A stretch of DNA of 64,000 nt, taken from assembly GCA_900491605.1 (NCBI GenBank), contig UESW01004011.1, positions 1,303,118 to 1,367,117 on the forward strand, given 5' to 3'. Below are positions 29,601-41,600 of the stretch, piece by piece (positions within the stretch are counted from its first letter, which is position 1; each line of letters opens with the position of its first letter). Source of the stretch: Calamus simplicifolius (lineage: Eukaryota; Streptophyta; Magnoliopsida; Arecales; Arecaceae). The position numbers and the translations under genes are program-made. Under the pieces are notes generated by a model, which saw only the letters and a list, made by a program, of their open reading frames with translations, searched no databases and was not told the DNA's origin.

Positions 29601-32600
29601 AGAGAAGAGGGCAAAATGATGGAGCTGAGGGGTCGAGAAAAAGGCCTCGATCCCAATCGCCACCTGCCCCCCGGGACGTCCCCAAGCTTCCTACTCCATC
29701 GCCCCCTCCTTGTTGATCTCCTATGCGATCATCGCCACGGCCTCCACGACGGTCGCCTACTCCGCTGCCGCCGGACGTCCCCAAGCTTCCTACTCCATCG
29801 CCCCCTCCTTGTCGATCTCCTATGCAATCATCGCTACGGCCTCCGCGACGGTCGCCTACTCCGCTGCCGCCGCGACGATCTCCTACACCGCTGCCCCGTC
29901 GAAGTCTGCTGACCAGACTGCGGGTACGCTGCTAGAGGAGTCAAGGGCTCATGTCGGCCAGGCGACTGAGCGCCCGGATCCATCGACTACCGGGCCGCCC
30001 CGAGGGATGATCCTCAGGCCAGTAGAGAGGCTTCGGTTGATAAGAGGCAGAAGGCCGTCGTCGGCTACGAGGCCCGCAGCGCCGCCGAGCCCATAGGGGA
30101 CAGGATGGGACCTGTTTCCTCGCGGCCGTCTCTCATGAACCACTCCCACCTCACCGAGAAGCTGCTGTCAGCGGCATCCACTCTTGTGATTCGGGAGGAA
30201 ATAATCCGGACCAACTCCCGAACCCTCTTCAAAGATGGTCAGACGGCCATGCTCCGGGTAAGCAGCCGTTTACCTCCTAATCCTGTTCGTTTTTCATGTA
30301 CCCACTTTAGGTAACTGACATTGGCCTGGATGTGTAGATGGTAAACATCTTCAACCATGCCCAAGCCCTGGTTGCCAGCGGGGAGCGTCGACTCGATCGC
30401 TACCGACGAGAAGCCTTTGAGTGCCGCGATCGAGCTACAAAAGCTGAAGACACTCTCAAATTGACTCAGGCTGGAGAAGCGGAGAGGCTCGACATAGTCC
30501 GGTCCCAAGCGGAGGCCAAAACGACAGCAGCGCAGCAACAGATGCGCAAAGCCCTCGAGCGCACTCTCACCGCTGAGGGGAAGTTGATGGCCGCCGAGGC
30601 GGAATTGGCCGACGTCAAGGCCCAGTTCGAAGTGGCCAAATCCAAGCTGAGATCCTCCGAGGAGAAAACGAAATCGCCGAAGAGGTGGCCCGCATGGCTG
30701 ACATCAAAACTGCTGAGGCCGCGGAGGCAGTGAAGGCCGCCAATAAGAGGGCAGCCGAGGCCGAAACGGCGGCTCGGGCCGCCGTGGAGAACATGGCTGA
30801 GGCGGCGAGGAAAGCTGTGGAAAACTACAGGAACTCTCAGTCTTTGCCAATGAGGTGGCCGAGGCGGGGAAGAAAGCCGTGGAGAACTATCGGAACTCCA
30901 TCCTTTGCCAATGAGGTGGCCGAGGCGGGGAAGAGAGCCGTGGAAAACTACAGGAATTCCCCGATCTTTATTGAGGAGGTGGCCAAAGCGGGTGTCGATG
31001 CCTATCTTCAGGGTTTTCATTGCTGCCGAGATAAGGCATGAAGGTCTTTGGTATCGAAGGCCTTAAGGATTTAGAACCTGAAGAAGGAGACCTCGAGGGT
31101 GAAGATGTCCACCAGGGTTCCGCTTCGGCCGATGGTACCACCCCCTAACCGGCACCGTTCCAGCGAAGGATTGAAGCCCCGGCTGTAGTTTTGGACGTCT
31201 TTTTTTTTTTTTTTTGCAATGTATCCAAGTTCGACTATGGTCGGCATTTTGTAAAAGTTAAACTGATCTATGAAAAGAGAACACCCTTTGACTCTTGTGT
31301 TAGAACCGTCGACCCCCCGACTCTTCTTTTTACGCTATCGACGTCTAGCTCGCCAAGCCACTAGCTCATCATGATCTATTCGCGTTCTTAGGATTTGCAC
31401 GAATCACATCACCCGTCCAGTGCGAGGCCTCTTATGGTCTAAGTAGGGACGCTCTGGGATCAGTATGCATTGATTCTTGACCATCGATGTCAAGCTGCTG
31501 ACGAGCTAAACGGCCTTGTGATCCCGATCTTTTGGCGTTGTTTTGTTGAGAGACCCCGTGATGTGGCCTCGCCAGCATGTTTCGTGCGCCGTTCCGTCGA
31601 TAGGCATTTGGGGTAATACCATGGGAGCGATCCGATTCCGTGTCAGGGACCCTCCTGACCCCAAAGAGTGTCGACGCGGGAGTCGGGCTTTGTGCCGACG
31701 CGGGAGTCGGGCTTTGTGCCGACGCGGTAGTCGGGCTTTTATGACATGATCGTGGGACAAAGAGGTAATGCGAAATGATGCGTGAGAAGTGCATTTTCAT
31801 TTAAATAATTTGAAGGAGTGGAGTATCCGAACCTATAACCATTCAGTTGAGCATGTCACTGGTAGTACCGGCGAAGGTTGTCAGAATTCCAAGTTCGTGG
31901 GAGCGGCCTTCCGTTGAGTTCCTCGAGTCGGTAAGCTCCTCGGGAAGGGCCTCTGTAACCCGGTAGGGCCCCTCCCAGTTAGGTGATAACTTCCCTCCCT
32001 CCGTTGGCCTCGAAATCTCAGCTCTCCGAAGGACCAGGTCCCCGGGACGGAACGTCCGGGTCTAACACGGGCATTGTAATACTTTGTCGCCCTTTGTCGA
32101 TAAGCGGCCATCTTGATCCGTGCTTGGTCGCGCGTCTCCTCGATGAGATCCAAATTGGCCCTCAGTTGGGCCGAGTTGTCTTCTTCATTGTAGGCTTCTA
32201 CTCGAGGACTGGGGACCCGATTTCCACAGGAATGACGGCCTCGGATCCGAAGACCAGACTGAACGGGGTTTCGCCGGTGGAATTTCTCGGGGTCGTATGA
32301 TAGGCCCACAGGACCTGGGGAAGCTCCTCCACCCACCTTCCTTTAAAGTCGTCAAGCCGTGTCCGAAGCCCTTGTAGAATTGTACGATTAATTGCTTCAG
32401 CCGCTCTGTTGGTCTGTGGTGTCCGACAGAGGTGAATCTCTGAGTGATTCCTAATTCGTTACAAAATTCCCTGAAGGGGGCGTTATCAAACTGTCGGCCG
32501 TTATCTATGATGAGAGTGCTGGGAAGTCCAAAACGGCAGATTATGGACTTCCAAAAGAAAGCTCTCGCTCTAGCTTCGGTTATTTTGGCTAGAGCTTCGG

Positions 32601-35600
32601 CCTCCACCCATTTGGTGAAGTGGCCGATAGCAACTAGCAAAAATCTCGTTGACTGAGGCCGAGGAAATGGTCCCAAAATATCCATCCCTATTGGGCGAAA
32701 GGCCATGGAGCAGAGATGGGATTCAAGTGAGAGGTGGGCTGCCGCTGGATGTTGGCGTGACGTTGGCAGCTGTCGCATTTTCGTACCAATTCGGCCGCGT
32801 CTTCCCGCATGGTCAACCAATAATAGCCTTGACGAGGGCCTTATATGCTAAGGCTCTGCCCCCAAATGATTCCCGCATGCATCTTCATGAATTTCGCGGA
32901 GGATGTAATCGGCCTCACGGGACCGACACACTTGAGGAGGGGATACGAGAAGGACCTCCGATACAGGCGTCCATCCATTATTAGGAACTTGAAGACTCGC
33001 CACTTGAGGAGTTTGGCCTTGGAAGGGTCCTCGGGAAGGACACCATCAGTGAGATATTGAACATAGGCGTCCATCCAAGAAGGCTTATGTTCAAGGGGCA
33101 GGGCCTCCTCCACCGCCTCGATGCTTGGGACTAGCAGATGCTCTACATAAGTCCTCCCCAAAGTTTCATCGGCCGAGGTGGCCAGGCGGGACAACGCGTC
33201 GGCCCGAGCATTCTCTTCTCGGGGAACATAGCTGACACTGAAATGGGCGAAGGGGAGGGACTCCGACTGGACCTTGTCCAAGTATCGGGACATGATAGGA
33301 TCCCGAGCTTCATACTCTCGTAATTTGCCCCGAGACGAGTTGGGAGTCGGTATATGCTCTGAGACGCTCCACTTTAAGTTCACTGGCGAGCCTCATCCCT
33401 GCCAACAAGGCTTCGTACTCGGCCTGATTGTTCGTGGCGGGAAAAGGAAACGAAGAGCATACTCAATCGTTACACTGTCGGGACCGGCGAGAATGATCCC
33501 GGCACCGCTCCCTTGAGAGTTTGACGCCCCGTCCATGTGAAGGATCCAATCCTTCCTTGCATCCGCGGTCGGCGCTTCCGGGGGTTTCGTCGGAGCTTCC
33601 CTGGTTTGCTCATCGGTCTAGGTGCACTCAACCAGGAAATCCGCCAAGACTTGGGATTTCATGCTCGACCTTGGTTCGAAGGTCAGGTCGAATTCTCCTA
33701 ACTTGAGCGCCATTTTGCAAGCCGACCGGAGGTATCAGGGCGGGATAAGATTGTCCTCAGAGGCTGGTCTCCGCATCATGGAGCACTTTGCTGGTGTAAT
33801 ATACCGGCTTCTGCGATCCTTCAGTGTCTATCCGGACGAGGACCGAACTGACAGCCTCCTAAAAAGCGGCCAGGTACAAAAAGAGGTTTTCTCCCTCCAT
33901 CGGTTTTGACAGTAGCGACGGAGTCGATAGGAAATTCTTCAGCTCTTCAAAAGCCTTTTGGCAATCATCCGTCCATTCGAAGGTGTTGACTTTTCGCAAG
34001 GCTTTGAAGAAGGGAGACTCCGCTCAGCCGATCTAGATAGGAAGCGGCTCAGAGCTGCTAGTCTTCCGGTCAGGCGTTGGATTTCCTTTTTATTCACCGC
34101 GGCCTCATATCTAGAATAGCTTGGATCTTATCGGGTTCGCCTCTATTCCTCGCTGTGTCACCATGAATCCTAGGAATTTCCCTGCGGCAACTCCGAAAAC
34201 ACATTTCCGGTGATTCAGCCTCATCTGAAACCGACGGAGGTTGCCGAAGGTCTCCATTAGATCAGATAGGTGGTCGCCGGCTCGGATGCTTTTGGTCAGC
34301 ATGTCGTCTACATATACTTCCATGTTGCGCCCGATTTGACCCTCGAAGACCTTATTCATCAATCTTTGGTATGTAGCCCCGGCATTTTTCAACCCGAAGG
34401 GCATGACTTTATAGCAGTAGATCCCCTTTTCGTCACGAAGGAGGTGGCTTCTTCGTCTGAAGGCTCCATTCTGATCTGGTTGTATCCCGAGAATGCATCC
34501 ATGAAGCTGAGAGTCTCGTGACCGGATGTGGCGTCCACTAACTGATCGATCCTGGGGAGCGGGAAGCTGTCCTTGGGGCAGGCTTTGTTGAGATCAGTGA
34601 AGTCGACACACATCCTCTAGCTTCCATTGGCTTTTCGTACCATCACTACGTTGGCCAGCCAATCGGGATAATAGACCTCCGAATGTGGCCGACGGCGATC
34701 AGTTTACGACCTCATCAACGACTTTCTGGCGCTCGAGGGCGAAGCTTCTCTTCTTTTGCCGGACCGCCCTGCAATTAGATTTGATGTTGAGTTTATGAGT
34801 AATTACCTCGGATGGTATACCTGGCATGTCGGTCGGTGCCCATGCAAAAATATCGGCGTTGGCTCGGAGGAAATCGAGGAGCCGACTCCTTTCCTCCTCA
34901 GGGAGAGAGGCCCCGATCTGGATGGTTCTCGTTGGGTCCTCTCCTAAGGGAAAAGTCAACAGATGTCCCGCCGGTTCCCCCCTCTTCTCGGCCTCTCTCG
35001 GGTCCATCAATTCAGAAGTCGGCGAGGGAAGTGCGGGCTGAAGGCTAGGGGTCGTATGGTAGCAGAGGGACACCGGACTCCTTTGCCCCGCATTTCCCCG
35101 ATCCCATGACGAGTGGGGAACCTAACCAGCAACCTCTTTGTCGAGATAATGGCGTCCAGCAGATTTAAACCTGGCTGGCCGAGAATAGCGTTATATGCGA
35201 GAGGAACTCTCACCACCAGGAACTTTATGAAGATCGTGCTTTGGTGAGGTGAAGTTCCAGCCGTGACGGGGAGGGCAATTTCTCTCTCAACTCTCACCGC
35301 ATCTCCGGTGAAGCCAACGAGGGGCGTCGTCACTGGCCGAAGAGAATCCAAAAGCAAGTTCATACAAACAAATGCGTATACGTCAGAATATCGCCGAGCT
35401 TCCACTATCAACTAATATTCGCTTTACAGGATGTTTAGCAATTGTCATGGATACAACGACACTTTCATCATTCGGGTTATCTACCCCCTTAAATCTCTTT
35501 CAGAGAAAGGAATTACAATGTTATCTTGCTCACCCCCCCGATGTCTTTTTGAGGTGCCCCCGCTCTCCAGGAAATCATCACCACAGTCTTCCCAGTCGGG

Positions 35601-38600
35601 GTGTTGTCAACATTGGCTTGCTGGGTAGGTGTGCCGAAGGGCCTGGCGATGCTGGATTTCCTCTCCGGACGAACTGACTGAGGTGCCCTTGCTGGATGAG
35701 CTCCTCTATGGCCTTCTTCAGCTGTCGACAGTCTTCTGTGTCATGGCCGTGATCTCGATGGAAACTACAATATAGGTTCTTGTTGCGAGGAACTCCAGGC
35801 TTCAGGGGCGCGGGGCGCTTGAGATAGGGCTCACCCTCGATTTCCATAAGAATGTTGAAATGGGGCTAACAGAGGGGTGTAACGCTCACCTACAGGGGCA
35901 AAAGTCCGTGGCCGACTGTCCATCCGGCAAGGTGGTTGGGCTTCTTGGTGTGAAGCCCTCCGGACTCTGATCGAACTTGCTTTTTGCTGGGGCCTTCTTC
36001 AGTTTCCAGCCGAGAGGAGTTGGCCTCATCAGCGCGGATGTATTTCTGAGCTTGACTCAGCAACTCAGCGTACGAGCTCGGGACTTCTTGTCTAACGAAT
36101 ACGCGAAGTGGGAAGGGCGGAGCCCACGCTTCAAGGCCAAGGTGGCCACCGAATCGTCGAGATGGTAAACCTCCATCGCCGCCTCCTTGAAGCGGGCGAC
36201 GAAGTCCCGAAGAGTCTCCCCACTCTTCTGTCGGATGGCAAAGAGGCTGTCTGCCACCCGAGGGATCCATCGGCTTGCATCGAAATGAGCAAGAAAAGCT
36301 TTCTCCAGCTGTCTGAACGAACTGATACTACGAGGAGGTAGACGGGAATACCAAGCCCTCGCAGCCTTTCGTAGGGTGGCTGGGAAAGCAATGCATAGAA
36401 GAGCGTCCGATGCTCCCTGGACCTGCATGTGCACCTTATAGCTTTCCAAGTGATCTAGGGATCGGTAGTGCCATCATAAGAATCCAGCTGTAGAAGGCGA
36501 AATCGGGAAGGGACGGGTTCTTCTATGATCCACCTTGTCAGTGGGGGCGACTGTCATATTTTGCCTTCGACCGATCGGTCAATCGTTGGTCGAGCTCCTC
36601 TAAATGTCGGTAGCGCTCCTCCCGTCGCCTTTCTGCGCGGAGGTGGATCCTCTCGCCTGTGGACTCCTCTCCTGACGAGGTAGATAGGGAACGGGAAGAC
36701 AGGCGGTGTCGACGGGCCATACCCTTCCCCGGGACCTTGCCCCAGGATCACCGGGGAGAGGGACTGTCAGGAGATCTCCCTCTGGTGGGAACGTCCCGAC
36801 GGCGGTGAGCCTTCCGTCGGGATTGTCCTCCACAGGTAGATTGTTGGCTGGGCTGCGCCGCAACTTCTTCTATGGAGTGGGGTGGCGGCAGAGGTTGAGC
36901 GGCTACCGACTGTTGTTGGAGTTCCCGAATCATCGCCGCAAGGGACTGCACCTCCTGAGTGAGGGCGGTGACCCTATCACCTTGGCATGGTGGTGAGGGA
37001 TGAATTGGCGGGAGGGCCTCCGGCTGCTCGGCCCTCGCTGGCTGCCCCCCAGCCAGGCTGGTGGAAGCCTCTTGAGCACGGGTCACCACCATCTCTTCTT
37101 CGGGTAAGGAGGGAGTGAGAGCTTGGTCACTTTCTCCCCTACACGCCTTGCTACTCACGCTCTTCCCCCCTTTCTGGCGCGCCAATCTGTTGCTGCCAAA
37201 TCACTTTTGAGGAGCGTCAGGCGACAGAATACTTTGTTGGCCTTCAGAGGAATGACAGGAACCGCCTCCTTCGGCCGGAAACCTGCAAGAAAAGTCCCAG
37301 AACGGTGGTTCCGGCAGGGACCCTCCGATGCTCAAGTCAGCGATCTGGAGAACAGGAATGAATAACGTTGTGATGATTGGATAGAACTTGAGCCCCCTAC
37401 CTCAAGGCTGGAGGCCTTTTATACCTGTTCGAGAATCCCTCTTACCATCCGTCCGTCGTGGTCAAGCCTCCTTCAGACGGTTATTAATTTCTGGTCTTCA
37501 ACGTGCCACAAAGTACGGGTCATGGGACTGATCGGCCACATCCGTTGTTAGCGGCGCCAGGAGGGAGCACGTCCACCGCGCACGTAGCCGGGCGTGCTCA
37601 TGGTGACGTGGTCCGCCATTCTCGATGGAAGTGGACCACGTAGCTTGAACGTGAATGATTGCGCCGGGGGCCGACGCCGAGACCGACGCCGGGGCTGACA
37701 CCGAAACCGACGCCTACACCGTAACCAAGGCTTAGATTGACTGTGGCCGACACGGAAGCCGAGGTGGGCCGTAGCCGATGAGGAGGTCTGGATGGGCCGT
37801 GGCCGATGCGGAGGCCGAGGTGGGCCGTGGCCGATGCGGAGGCCGAGGTGGGCCGTGGCCAACGCGGAGGTCGAGATGGGCCGTGGCCGACGCCGAGACC
37901 GTGATAGGCTGTGGCCGACATGAAGGTCGAGATGAGCCGTGGCCGACGCCGACACCTTGACCAAGGCCTAGACTGGCTGCGGCCGATGAGAAGGTCGAGG
38001 TGGACCGTGGCCGACGCTGAGGTCGAATGAGCCGTGGCCGACGCCGGCACCTTGACCAAGGCCTAGACTGGCCGTGGCCAACACGGAGGTCGAGATGGGC
38101 CGTGGCCGACACGGAGGTCGAGATGGGCCGCGGCCGATACCGACACCGTGACTAAGGCCTAGACTGGCTATGGCCGACGAGGTCGGGGTGGGCCGTGACC
38201 GACACGGAGGTCGAGATGGGCCGTGGCCGATGCCGACACCGTGATCAAGGCCTAGACTGGCTATGACCGACGAGGAGGTCGGGGTGACCGTGGCCGACAC
38301 GAAAGTCGAGATGGGCCGCGATCGACACGGAAGTCGGGGTAAGCCGTGTTAAGCCCAATCGCCAAGGAATTGGCTCGCGTGTTCTTTGACCCGATCGGCC
38401 ATATCACCACCTTATATTTTCAAGGTCCCAAACCATGTCCCAGAGAGCTAAAATATGAAAGAGAGGAGCATTGAATCAATTAGATGGCAGATACCTAGAG
38501 CTTATGCATGTCAATGCACATGAATATTCATGCACACATGTGCACCAAGCACACAATTATACACATAATGACTCATAATGTCATTGAACTATCTTGATAT

Positions 38601-41600
38601 GAAAGATGTATAATAAATAAAAATAAAACTAGGCAACTACCACTAAAAACTTCTGAATTATGACGTTATGAATGATAGATGGAAATGACAAAAAATAAAT
38701 TATAGTCAATAAAACTATAATTATGCATTTAATTTACACGCTTTTGGCCTGGCATTTGAACAATGTCTTGTGGGGGGAAAATGTTTGAACATGTATCTGC
38801 ATGTTTCTTTGTTTGACTTCAATTCAATTGGACAGAACCACAAATGTTGCTGAAGAAGTATTTTATTTATAACGAAGTTATAATCCATGGGAGTGGGAAA
38901 CAAGTCATCCTGCGATAGTTAGCATATACTGGCAATTCGATCAACCAAAAAGAAAATATATAACCCAGATATATATATATATATATATATATTGCAAGAA
39001 GAATCAGCGGACACCTGCTTAAAAGGCTTCCTATGGTATGATGCAATTAGATGGCAATCTTCAGAGGAAGCACATTTTATGACATGGTTACGGAAGTCAT
39101 CAATAGTGCTCTGGTTTGTACGGAAAGTTTCGACTTTAGCTCCAGCACAATGAGCTAAGCAGGCAACTTTCCCAAATGTGATGCCTTCAGCTTTGACCTT
39201 TTCCAAAGGTTCACAGCAATCCAACATGGACTCATCAAACCATCTCCAAGGGCCTGAAAAGAAGGCCATGAAGAAATATAATTAATTATTCCTAAAATTA
39301 AGCAACAACAAACTGAAGCAGCAGACATATTTATTATTACTAGCACCAGCATCCAGAGAAAGGGGACTTGAAATGAAATACAAGAATAAAATGTGGGAGA
39401 TTTCCAAGTAACAATCATTGCAACCAATAGTACGGGTTACATGTTAAGAGATTCAGATTTTCAGAATAGTATTCCTAGTATTGCACCATGGTATCTATGT
39501 CACAAAGTAAAAATGCAGCTTGGAGTGAGACATGATATATAATGTACAGACTGATGATCTAACATAAGGACATGCAAATTGATCTTAGAGCTCAATTCAG
39601 AAAAACTAAAATTCAACTTTGCACTAATTTTTATGAAAGATTTTCACCAGATCTCAACATCAAGTACACTGTAGGCTCATTTGATGTTTGCACCAGAAAT
39701 AAATATCAAGAATAGTCAATCATGTATCTGGTTAAATGAAATTCTAAGCATTTGCATGCTATAAATATATTAAGGAGCCTTCTCATATAAACAGAAAACA
39801 GCAATCTAGCTGAAAACAACATGTGCCTTGGTCACTATAGTTGTCAAAAATCTCTAAACCGTGATTTGATAAGAAGATCATACAATTTAACCTTATCAAG
39901 AGTTTAACTGAGAAAAACCTTTCCATTTTCTTCGTGGATCTATTTCAAGGGCATTCAGGACAACAGACAAACTGGCCAATCCACAGAATGCAGGCTCTGA
40001 CTGAGTTTGGAAGTATGAAATCAACCTGAAAAATCCTTCCATGGTTCCACTTTGAAGGGCTTCAGTGAAGAGTCGCTAACAAATTAAGAAAGAGGAGATT
40101 AATACAGATAAGGATTAGCTCTGACATAGGAAAAAAAAACTATATATTACTGTCTGAAGGGCATCAAGTCACAGTGGTAAAAGCATACGCTTAAACAATT
40201 TATCAGAATATTAACTTCCTGTATTTTTCACAAAACTCAAAGCAACATGTCCTTTCACATTCTCAAGGAAAATAGTCTCAGAAAAATGGCATAAATTATA
40301 GTAAAATTGTCATACAACTTAAAAGCAGCATGCTCTTCTAGCATTTCCAACTGTTAAGTTCTCTAGTTAGTCATTTAACAGCAAAGCAATATGATATATG
40401 TGTGAGTGTTCCATGTAAAAGTACAAGAGAGAAGGGGGAAGTCAAGATTCATAGGTGAATAGGAATGGACCATGCATTATTTATAGAATTCTATAAACTT
40501 TTTGACAAAATAAACATGGTCTATTACATGCCACACATACACTGATTCTAACATTAAGATTGCAGGCCAAATCAGGTCAGCAGACAAAACCTTTCTCCAA
40601 TTGTCCACTGCAACCATAATATTTCGATAGTCTTCAAATATCTTGCCCTCTTGAAAAAGTAATATGGTTGAGTTTTCAAGCTTGGTTCATTATATAACAA
40701 TTAAGACAGTTCTGGTCTACTTTTCATCACTTCTGGGTATAGCTAAAGTTGCAGTTATGTTGAAAGCATTTTCATATGTGCCACATGGTCGTAATACATA
40801 GATGATGAGAAGTGTACCTGAGTGCTTGAAACTTGTTGGATTCTTAATTATCAGCTGAATCCTTACCATTTTCCCATCAAGCTTTTAACTTGTTATCACA
40901 CACAGACAGCCATTAACTGCTCTAACTGTTATCTTCGCAGTGCATTTTAAGATGTCGTAAACGTTGGAGACCACAAATTAGGCTTTCCAAGACTACCATT
41001 TAAGCATGAGCAACCAATTTGGGAGACATCACAACTCACATAGGCACCGACATATGTAGAATCCTTTTCAGATTTTAATCCTAGGTTTATAGGAAAGAAT
41101 CCCAAAATCTTTATTCTTTAGTTACATAAAAGCCACTGTATTAAAAACACATTTTAAAAATATAATATACATTTAAGAAAGCACTAGGAACATACCAAAG
41201 AAATAGATGAATTTACACTTGCGACATCCGCTGTACTAATGACAGCCAATCCTGTTATGGTTAAGCATGTCGACTTTGTAGCATAAATAAATGTTTTGGA
41301 AACATGTTGTTTGTCTCCGGTCTACCATCGACCTTAAAAACAAATTGTGTTTCGGAGAAACTTCAATGAAAACACTTGGATCCTTTCAATTTTTTGGAGT
41401 TCCACAGCATATGGTACCACCATATTCATCAACATCCTTAGTTGTATTTAACTTTAAATAGCATAGGGCAATCAAGAGAATTAGAGATGGCAATGGGGTG
41501 GAGTGGACATGGGAAAAGTACCTCCACATCTATATCGTCAGGAAAATCTATACCCATACTTACCCCATACCTAATACGGATATAAAATTTTGCATCCGTA

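Larger units (their letters stand above)
27236..38406 (-). mobile_element. Tat-lineage Ty3/gypsy retrotransposon inserted in PCS intron 3
   Basis: Both LTRs begin TGTTGCTGCC and end GGCCATATCA. They are flanked by perfect target duplications CCACC (27231-27235 and 38407-38411). On the minus strand the order is 5' LTR, primer site, gag, protease, reverse transcriptase, RNase H, integrase, then an antisense gene on the plus strand, polypurine tract and 3' LTR. That antisense ORF is a hallmark of Tat elements such as RIRE2 and Grande. All gag-pol domains are present but frameshifts and stops interrupt them. Over the first 165 bp the LTRs differ at about 14 sites by eye, so the insertion is not recent. 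It has the same orientation as PCS. Confidence 0.93.
26461..39014 (-). other. PCS intron 3, expanded to 12.6 kb by a retrotransposon
   Basis: Original intron sequence at 38412-39014 and 26461-27235, about 1.4 kb in total, is AT-rich. It includes an (AT)n run at 38970-38991. The remaining 11.2 kb is the Tat element and its second target duplication. Donor GTGTCC and acceptor GCAG are intact. Confidence 0.9.
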
